Under the pieces are notes generated by a model that worked only from the letters and a program-made list of their open reading frames with translations, was not told the origin of the DNA and made no database searches. Of a DNA stretch of 64,000 nt, positions 56,146-64,000 are shown piece by piece. The translations under genes and the position numbers were made by a program. The stretch lies in NCBI RefSeq assembly GCF_003073045.1, contig NC_037590.1, positions 41,966,751-42,030,750 of the forward strand, read 5' to 3'. The DNA comes from Pomacea canaliculata (Eukaryota; Mollusca; Gastropoda; Architaenioglossa; Ampullariidae). Each line of letters begins with the position of its first letter. The first letter of the stretch is position 1.

Positions 56146-57735
56146 ATGGAGTTCCTCCTTCTCTGCTTCAGCTGGCTAGTCACTATCGTCATGATCACGA
56201 TGATGGCCCTTGCCCTGCCCCTGCTGCTGCACTTGGTGTTACCACATCAAGCCTCCTTGACCCTCACGGCCCGCGCGGCGTATGTTGGGATGCTGACATC
56301 AGGGGAGGCAATTCTGCTTCACCACGTGCTCACGCTCTTGACCGGAAGTCCGTTCGCCTCACTCGAGCACTTCCTGGGCCGCGTCCTTGGTCTTTTCCCC
56401 GCTCTATTAATGGTGCAGGCGTGCGCATGCGCGATGACCTTTTCTTCCTCTTGTCCAGCCGAGAATACTGATGGCGGAGAGACTGTAGAAGAGGGAGCCG
56501 GCTCACTCCCCACCTCTCACCCACGTCACCCATCGTTAGGTCGGGGCTCACCCAGAGAAGGAAACGCTTGTCACATCACAGTAGGAGCTCATGAAACTTG
56601 CCAAGGTAAAGGTGAGCAACAAGACTTTGCCAGGAATTCGAGGAAACGGGGTGGAAAAGTACCTGGGCTTGTGTTACCTTTTCTTCTGTCTTACCTGTGG
56701 ACAGTGGCACTAGTGATGTCAGTGGTATTTTATTTGTACCCGAATACAAATTCCTGTTTCTGTGAAACTGCATGCTTCGATAATGAAATATTTTTAAGGT
56801 TTCCTGTGGAGGAGGGAGTGGTCAGAGGTCTTCAGAAGTCCATGCATGCTTTAGATGATGAGTCAGTGTCTGAAGGCGACGTGGGTGAGCGTAGACTTAG
56901 CGAGGTGCTGACGATACAAGAGCGACACTCGACAGATGAAGGCGGAGAGCCGGACCTGACCCTGTCAAAGACAAGACATTATGTGATTGTACAATTGCTA
57001 AGGTACGATCAGAGGGACACTGTCGCACATGAGGGAACAGAAAACAGTTGGAAGAGAAAAAAGACTTCAGGTATTCAGGTTGATGTGGCACTAGTTCAAG
57101 CATCGCCCTCGGCCAAGGCATGCGAGAGTGAGACACCATGGCTATGCGTGAAGAATATTCAGACTGAAATATTTGTTTATCTGTGTTTTATCCTTCCTCT
57201 GGCACTGTCTTGCTTACTGGTCACGTGGTGGTCGTCAGGGGTTTCTGATCATTGTGACTGCAAAACAAATGTTCTAAAATCTGAAGTCTCATCATCTGCT
57301 ACGGTCCAGAACCATCATTCAAAGGACGACCTGTGTAACACCAAACAACTATTTACAGACCGATATCCCAGCATGCACTGCAACTGTTCCCCTGAGCAAC
57401 AGCTATATTACGAAGACGACATCAAAGAACGCCCGTTGTCGACTCCTCCTCCCACACAAGCCCAGAGGAAGACTGAGCTGAAGACAGGAGGTGGAACTTC
57501 TGTCGACCAACAGGTGGTTAGTTCTAAATGTCGGGTGTGCATCTGTCTGAGTGAGTACCTTCTCTTGGTATGCAATGTGCTTGTTCTGGAGGCGCTGGTG
57601 TGTCCGCTGCTGTGGGGGGCTAGAGGCTGGGTGGGTGGTGGGCAGTACCGCCTCCCGCCCTTTGACCTTTTGATCATACCAGCGTACAGCGCCATCTGCT
57701 TTGTTTACGGATCTGCGGTGTTTACGTCACATTAG
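56146..57735 (+). CDS. orphan seven-transmembrane receptor-like protein, single exon
   Basis: A 529-aa frame with seven hydrophobic segments: ~5-32 (FLLLCFSWLVTIVMITMMAL), ~43-66, ~74-98 (FLGRVLGLFPALLMVQACAC), ~173-197 (PGLVLPFLLSYLWTVALVMS), ~337-360 (IFVYLCFILPLALSCLLVTW), ~468-490 (YLLLVCNVLVLEALVCPLLW) and ~505-526 (FDLLIIPAYSAICFVYGSAV). The pattern of Pro in segment 6 (CPLLW) and segment 7 (IPAYSAICFVYG) recalls rhodopsin-class receptors, but there is no DRY motif and no clear family. The loop between segments 4 and 5 is very long (~140 residues) with a Cys cluster CFCETAC; the 5-6 loop is ~105 residues. The frame stays open 38 codons upstream without another ATG. The ATG follows CTTCAG directly, so a spliced upstream exon is possible. 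Confidence 0.72.
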   Translation: MEFLLLCFSWLVTIVMITMMALALPLLLHLVLPHQASLTLTARAAYVGMLTSGEAILLHHVLTLLTGSPFASLEHFLGRVLGLFPALLMVQACACAMTFSSSCPAENTDGGETVEEGAGSLPTSHPRHPSLGRGSPREGNACHITVGAHETCQGKGEQQDFARNSRKRGGKVPGLVLPFLLSYLWTVALVMSVVFYLYPNTNSCFCETACFDNEIFLRFPVEEGVVRGLQKSMHALDDESVSEGDVGERRLSEVLTIQERHSTDEGGEPDLTLSKTRHYVIVQLLRYDQRDTVAHEGTENSWKRKKTSGIQVDVALVQASPSAKACESETPWLCVKNIQTEIFVYLCFILPLALSCLLVTWWSSGVSDHCDCKTNVLKSEVSSSATVQNHHSKDDLCNTKQLFTDRYPSMHCNCSPEQQLYYEDDIKERPLSTPPPTQAQRKTELKTGGGTSVDQQVVSSKCRVCICLSEYLLLVCNVLVLEALVCPLLWGARGWVGGGQYRLPPFDLLIIPAYSAICFVYGSAVFTSH

Positions 57736-58534
57736 TGGGCAAGTGCATCCCTGGCCACGTGAGACAACGGAGAGTCGAAGCTGAAGAAATAGTTGTAGCT
57801 GCCGCACAACATTGGAAACAACAACAACAGCAATAGCAACAACAGGAATAACAGAGTATATAGAGCTCCAACCCCCCCCCCCAAAAAAAAAAAAAAAACA
57901 ACAACAAAACAAAACAAAAAAAAAAAAACCAACAACACAAAAAAACAAACAGAACCCACAAGAGTCAGAAAATAGACGGCATAATGGTGAATACACAAAC
58001 ACACGCGGTTTGTACTGCAGTGCGTACTTACACATGATTGTCTTCTCATCCACAAAACATTCAACTGATTGCTGTACTTACTTCTCTTCCTCTTCCTGCT
58101 GACAATAACTTTGACTGATGGACACTCGTCTATTGGTCAGGCTGAATTTCTGCATGAGGGATCTTTGTAGTTTTACTGATTACATTATGTAGAAATATAT
58201 TTTTGTATGTGAGAAGCAGGGTGACATTGTGTATGAATGTAAATGCAGTAAGATAAAGTGTTACATTGTACATTTTCTGCTTCAGGGATCTTTGTAGCTT
58301 TGTTGAGTATATAACATAGAATTATCTTATTCCATGTGCGAGAAACAGGATCACATAATGTATAAATGTAAATGCAGTAACATAAAGTGTTATGCTGTAC
58401 ATATATTCACACGTTGATACACAAGCTCTTTCTTAACTGAACATGTTGTCAGAGGTGCGTGCGGTCATATGTACACACACTGTGTAGACATTCACCTACG
58501 CATGTTCTGATCACAGCTGTCAAAATAAAATAAA
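57736..58534 (+). other. 3' UTR of the 7TM gene
   Basis: Ends with two overlapping AATAAA signals (58524-58534). Contains a C-run/A-rich tract (57870-57950) and a ~128-bp tandem duplication (58146-58402). Confidence 0.5.
58146..58402. repeat. ~128-bp tandem duplication, two diverged units
   Basis: Unit 1 (TTCTGCATGAGGGATCTTTG ... AAATGCAGTAAGATAAAGTG) and unit 2 (TTCTGCTTCAGGGATCTTTG ... AAATGCAGTAACATAAAGTG) align end to end with scattered differences. Confidence 0.85.
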
Positions 58535-60272
58535 CTTCAATAAGATCCCTGATGATGTTGGCTTCTCAAGGAAGTAAATGAAGCGACCGCCACCTCCTCA
58601 AGTGGCAGACGACCTCATCGTGACGTGAACGATCGTTAGAAACGTTTGAGTCCGTGGAACACACAAACACACACGTTCACGAACTCTCCCTCTCTCTGTC
58701 TCACACACACAAACACACACACGTGAGAGAGATGGTCCCCCCCAACACACACACGTGAGAGAGATGGTCCCCCACACACAGACCAGGAAAGGTAGCTCTG
58801 TAGGGTAGCAGTAGTGTTACTATTATTGAGTTCCTTCCCTTTACCTTATGTTGAAGACTGCGACAGTTTCCAGAAGAACTGCAGGAACATTTTGACAGAC
58901 AATTCAGGCTTCCAGACTATTTTACAGATTGTAATAAAAGACATGAAAGATAAATAACTCACAATAATCATAATAATAATATACTTGTGTGTGCTCGATA
59001 AATGAATAGAAGAACAGAAAGAAGATGTACAGGAAGAACAAGAAAAAGCAAAAAGAAGACTAGTACAAACTTATAGTTGGCCGCGATAACGATGTTGCCA
59101 AAGCCTGCAAAAAAGCGGAAAGAGTGGAGACTAGGAGGAAGAGAGTATGATGAGAGAGATGAGAGAGTATGTCAAGCTGATAATCAGGGCACCACAGCCA
59201 TGGTTCCTGTCAAAGGTACATCGCAAGCAGTAGAAGCAGACTCCATCATCATCACCACGAGTCCAGACGATGAAGTCACTGCACACAATGGCGCGCATGG
59301 TCAGTGAGGTGGGTGTAGGAACATTACTTCAATCAGAGAGAACTGCAAACAAAATAAAAATGAAAATAAAATGCTATTCTTTTAGACAGCTTCAGAACTG
59401 AATAAATGGTAAGCAAATATATAGTAGTGTTGAGAGGAGGATGGTTAGACAGCAAAACTGCATTCATCTCGTGAAGACAGGAAGACAGGTCAAAATGGAC
59501 GACAAGAGACGTGGACTTTTACACAACACAAGAACTGAATCGTCTCACTTGATTACACACCAATCAGTTTACTTTCTCAGGTAAATGACAGATGCCACAC
59601 TTTTCTACAGACGTTGCTCTGTATTTTCATCGCTATGTTCCACACCGCCTGGTCTGGTTCATCTCGCAACAACAGTAAAAGTGTGACATTCGTTGTGGTT
59701 GTCTAGGGATTGGCGATCCTAAACGATTCTAAGCAAATCTCTGTCACGTGACATTGTTCCCTTGATCGTTGGTCTCTAACAGTGAGTGACTGACGAGGGT
59801 CACGCCTCTTCCTATCTGCTTATCACATCATTCTGCTACAAAAGACAAAATGTTTACCCAGAGAAATGACATCCGCAGTCTGTGCACGAGAGTAGACCTT
59901 AATCTCGCTTCTCGCTAGACTGAACGAGACTGCGCGAGACTTGGTTTGAATGAGTTTAAACACGCGCTCAATCGCACATCCATTAACGTACACAGAGCTG
60001 GAGGGCCTCGGGCACTCTCTGGCACAATGATGTCTGCGGCACAGTGTGGCTACTCCAATCACAAGATAAAGGATTCACTTCATCCTAATAACAAATATTT
60101 TTCTCGATCGCGCTGCTGGCCATTTTGGCGGATCCTAAGTTCCTGACCTCATCAGACTCGTGGCTCCTTCTGGCGGTTTGTGCCAGCGCCGTCAGACTGA
60201 CGGATGATTCCTACGTGAGTCTGGCACCCAATTCGGTCTTCAAACTGACGTCCATTCCCCGTCCTACCTTCA
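58535..60272. other. intergenic DNA
   Basis: CA-rich repeats with a duplicated CACACACGTGAGAGAGATGG word (58706-58770). A 76-codon plus-strand frame at 59077-59307 has no recognisable domain. Nothing else supported. Confidence 0.45.
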
Positions 60273-60340
60273 GCGCCTCGTGCCTTCTCTCCACACCAGC
60301 CCATCAGGACGAGAGAAAGAATAAAGAACCGCTTCGTCAT
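60273..60340 (-). CDS. candidate signal-peptide exon (gene continues to the left or is lost)
   Basis: On the minus strand an ATG at 60340 opens MTKRFFILSLVLMGWCGEKA, then RGAE, and runs straight into a phase-1 donor (GAAG|GTAGGA). Basic start, hydrophobic core and small residues fit a signal peptide. Length, phase and donor match exon 1 of the three CMT genes. No CUB-like exon could be found downstream on this strand within the window's intergenic DNA, so this may be a different secreted gene, a decayed relic or chance. Confidence 0.3.
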
Positions 60341-63300
60341 CGTGATCGTGTTGTTGGACTAGGAGCAGGAATGAAGACTTGTCTACCTCTGTCAACAGTC
60401 ATGTCTACACAATGATTGTAACAATCTGCTGCTGTCACGGTCTACGTGGCTTACAAGCAATTCTCGTTTCTCTCATCTATCTGTCTTTCTTGTGAATTTT
60501 TTTCTTCCCATCGGCTTTGCGATAGAGTGCTCTGTGTGTGTGTGTCCATACATTGGTGGGACGATAAAGTTTTTGTCACGAATGTTATTAAAAAAGAAGA
60601 AATAATCCAAACAATAATTAATAACTGAAATAGCTGTATCCTGTGAAGGACGTGTTGTAATGTTGCAGCTGTAAACTTTGTAAAGTCTGCTGCCCATGTA
60701 TCCCAGACTCCGCCAAACCGTCCGTCAGATGGCAGCCCAGCACCAGGACGAGGCTGACGTCAGGACCTCGCTGTGGGGGGGCAGGGGAGCAATTTTTCTG
60801 ACTTGTGTTATGGAGACGACTTCCATAAATTGGGGGCCTGTGGCCCGCTGGGCCCCTCTTCACAAGGGGGCGCTGCAGTTGGTGTTTAGCCCTATGATAG
60901 ATGGACGTTTCCGCGTCTCGTGTCACTCCGACAGAAACTTTCTATGTTTAGACGATGCACGCGCACGGCTCGGGTGTCGCTCATGAATAAAGATGAGATG
61001 ATGCCATGTTGCGCAGTCACCATAGCAACTGACGTCATTCTGAGGTTCTCGCAATGTGAACAGATTACGTCATTGGTGACGTTCCCCTCACGAGGCTGGA
61101 GGCCGCCATGAGGTCAAGGGTCAAACATCACAGCACTGGGTCACAAGCTACAAGAAAACAAGTGAAGCGTGAACGTTTTATGAATATTATTCAGGGGCCG
61201 CATCAATATTATTCCCAGAGCATACATATACACAAAGATGGTCGTGCAACGCAACTGTCAGTCTTTGAAAGGAGTCTGACCGGACATGTCTTGAGGATGG
61301 TTGAGGATCAGGCTGTGGACGAATAAAGCTGTGTGGCTGAGAGCAGCAACTCTAAAGCGATTGTCAAACCAAACACATTTTGAAATCCTGATTTAAATGA
61401 TACCAAGTATTTTCTCGTTCCCTCAAATAGTTTGCAAGTTATTAATTTTTAATTTTTCAGTTTGCGGGAAATTTTATGCTCAAGACTGAAAATGAACAAA
61501 ACGCTGAATTAGAAGTCAGTTCGCCAGCAGGTAAGTACCTTACACTTAGAAATAATTATGTGGAGGCACTACCTAACACAATTAACTGCCCTAATTTTTT
61601 CAGGACAGGGGAATTCAAAAAGTATGAAGTGTCACTCTCAAGCAATTTCAAGAGAATTTTATTGCTCTAACTCAGTGCTAACATACACCCAGGGCCGTGC
61701 TTAGGGGCAGGCGGACGAGGCATCTGCCTAGGGCCCCGCGCTTCAAGGGGCCCCGCGCTTTTGATTGTAACCTATTGACGAACGTTACAAATAAATTAAT
61801 CGTAGGCTTATGTTGTAATGTGTATGCAGCGTGCTGTCAATGATAAAAGACGAGATATCCCTGAGGAAAAAAGTGACTTTAGATCCCAACTAAAACCGTG
61901 TGATCGTGGCGTAAGGGCCCCGCACATGCCCTTTGCCTCGGGCCCCGCGGGGGCTAAGAACGGGCCTGCATACACCAGATTCAAGAATGAAACGAAAAGC
62001 TTTAAGAATGATGATGCTTCCACAACTTCTGTTCGCGGGTTTACCATGCACGAGACAACACGAGATTTATTCGCCCAAGGAATGTGTTTTATTTGTTCAT
62101 TCGACAAGTGAACAACACATGCTGAATCTCACTTTCTCACCTGTGTTTATGCATGGTAATTTTGTCTTGATGAAGGCTGGTAAAGTAAAACAAACAAAAA
62201 AAATATATATATAATACGAACGTAAAGTTTTTGTAATGCGGTAACTTTACCCTCTGTTGACTTGTGTGTCACTACAACTGCGAGTATAGTCAGTTTAATT
62301 TTCGAAACATCTAACATTTCTGATGCTAAATAAGCTGCAAAACATGAAATAAATGTATTAATTTATCAACAATAGTTTTCAGAAAAGAACGGTGTGAACA
62401 AAAGAAGAAGACAACATCAGGTTAGTCCTCTGTGGATCCCTCAGTGACATCGTCGGTCCTGGCGGCGCTTGGCGGTGAAGCTGTTTTATCTCGGGGTTAT
62501 TTATTTATTTATTTGCAACAGATGCCACTCGCGAGAATTATTTTCTGAAGATCAAGCCTGACAGTTTTGTAGCTTCAAATAAAATTTTGCTTCGTTTGAT
62601 AACAGAATTAATCCCAAAATGTTAATGTCGATACCAAAGTGCTATCCAAACTGTTCACATCCAGTTTTAGCGAACTTGTAAACTCCAAAGCCACCAGGTT
62701 TTTTGGCATCAAATTGAAAGTATTCTCTGTCCTAGATGATGGCTTTGTTTATTTTTAGATTATACAATTTTTTCTGAGAATGTGTTGCCAGCAATCTCTG
62801 CGTCTTTAAGGTGTTTTTTTTTCTCATTCCTTTCATTTTTGTTCCATGTCCTCTGGGACTCGTGGAACTCATTTTGACGTCCGTCTCCTAACCTTCCTAC
62901 TTGCTGCCTCCCTTCATCCCCAGTGGAGGATAGAGCTTCTTTATTCCTCCTTCTTTGTCTTGCTGTCTACTTGTTACTCCATTTCCCCAACTGTGAGGTG
63001 ATGGCGCGAGGGCCAGTGCCGCGTGCAGCTCCAATCTTTTGTAGCCTCATGAAGTTCAGCCAGGATCAGACGGTCGGCGGTCCACATCGCCGCCAAAGCG
63101 TCTGTGAGGTAAACTATTTCTTTAAAGACCCCTTGACAGGACAATCGACTGCCAGCTTTTCTCACCAGACTTCACCTTCATCCCTTAAGTCTGCACTCGA
63201 CTCCAGCTTGTCGTCTGGAATCAGTGTACATTCTCTTTGAGTCTGCAGAAAGTAGCAGGCACTTTATTTCTGATGAAGTTTGTCGACACTGCTTTTCTTG

Positions 63301-64000
63301 TCAGTCTTGCTGATGTCATTATCGACGACCAGGTAAAGCAAAGCTTGCAGTTGCTTTGTTCTTGGCTGTCAGTGCCCGGCATCTTCACATTCGATATCAG
63401 GCTGAACACGGAAGTCATCCTCTGCAACCATGAGCGCCATTGTTGTGACAGTTTGATAAACAGCTTTTAAAAATCAAATAGTGTGCACAGATCTTAAATC
63501 CGTGGAGTGGGACAACATGTCTTTCCTTTTTGGAGATTGGAGCATTTGAAAGAAAATATAAAGGGACATGCAAGCTAATATTCTACAGTAGCCCAAGTAT
63601 GTAAACAAGGTCTGGACAAACTCTGAGTCGTTTGTTGATGTCGTTTGCTTTGTATCAATGACTTGTTAACAAAATGTGAAATGCACCCAACTAGGTCGCC
63701 TATGAAAGTTATGCTCAGTGTGTATCTATCATTCAATCGAAACTCACGAAAAGAAAAAAAAAAAGTCTGAAAGGATCGATCCCCACAGCAGGACATTATT
63801 GTTCAAATGCGGAAAAAAACTGTTTAGTAAAAAAGCTGCAAAAACGCTCTAAACACCATAAATACAGGTGTGATTGACTGGTCTAGACTGGTTCACAGGT
63901 GATAGGAGCAATAAGAGAGTATTGTCCTCTGTGTAGTCTTTTATCGCAAATTAAAATTTACAAATTCATTCCTTTTATTTAAAATGCGAAGAAACCACGA
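60341..64000. other. intergenic DNA at the right edge
   Basis: No supported gene apart from the hAT MITE at 61690-61968. Weakly coding-like minus-strand sequence at 63265-63450 is interrupted and unrecognised. Confidence 0.5.
61690..61968. mobile_element. hAT-type MITE, complete, with 8-bp target-site duplication (third family)
   Basis: Left end CAGGGCCGTGCTTAGGGGCA; right end, read inward, CAGGCCCGTTCTTAGCCCCC. Flanked by CATACACC at 61682-61689 and 61969-61976. 279 bp, very GC-rich ends (GGGCCCCGCG words), AT-rich centre, no coding potential. Confidence 0.93.

Noticed and set aside
59077-59307. 76-codon plus-strand frame with SIIITTSPDDE
   Set aside because: No homology recognised; the opposite strand is equally open. 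Not enough to call a gene.
63265-63450. Minus-strand coding-like stretch (MALMVAEDDFRVQPDIE...)
   Set aside because: Interrupted, no recognised domain and no splice context. It begins with an ATGGCG word like the paired blocks but without the partner word.

Overview
The window is intron-rich animal DNA carrying many small DNA-transposon remnants. Protein similarity and the lineage-restricted gene family point to a lophotrochozoan, most likely a mollusc (gastropod). The species cannot be told from the sequence alone.

Left third (1-22 kb), housekeeping genes. COX15 (heme A synthase, minus strand) runs off the left edge. It shares a 204-bp gap head-to-head with CUTC (plus strand, complete, 8 coding exons, 249 aa). 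PSME3 follows (proteasome activator PA28gamma/REGgamma, plus strand, 10 coding exons, 277 aa). Exon models were built by hand from splice sites; every junction keeps frame. The introns hold two hAT MITEs, a third hAT end, a pogo/Tigger-type MITE, a 409-bp TA-flanked MITE and a truncated LINE. A MER2-like Tigger remnant lies at 22.2-22.4 kb.

Middle (22.8-48.8 kb), a cluster of three paralogous genes, here called CMT1 (minus), CMT2 (plus) and CMT3 (plus). All share one architecture: signal peptide, CUB-like domain(s), long Ser/Thr-rich mucin-type stalk with internal repeats, a Cys-Arg-Cys motif, a basic juxtamembrane element and one transmembrane segment with a conserved Asp. CMT1 has two CUB-like domains (645 aa); CMT2 (554 aa) and CMT3 (440 aa) have one. 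Each CUB-like domain is split over two phase-1 exons, and the second exon is always exactly 93 bp. CMT2 and CMT3 are a tandem duplicate pair whose homology extends into the upstream DNA and the start of intron 1. I know no name for this family; it is the most interesting content of the window. Type I cell-surface receptor or adhesion proteins are the natural inference; ligand and function are unknown.

Right part (48.8-64 kb), mostly non-coding. It holds an intronless seven-transmembrane orphan receptor-like ORF (56146-57735), a degraded mobile-element protein fragment near 54.6-55.3 kb, a candidate signal-peptide exon on the minus strand at 60.27-60.34 kb, microsatellites and a 279-bp hAT MITE with an intact target-site duplication.

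No CRISPR array, rRNA gene, tRNA gene or convincing retrovirus-like element was seen.
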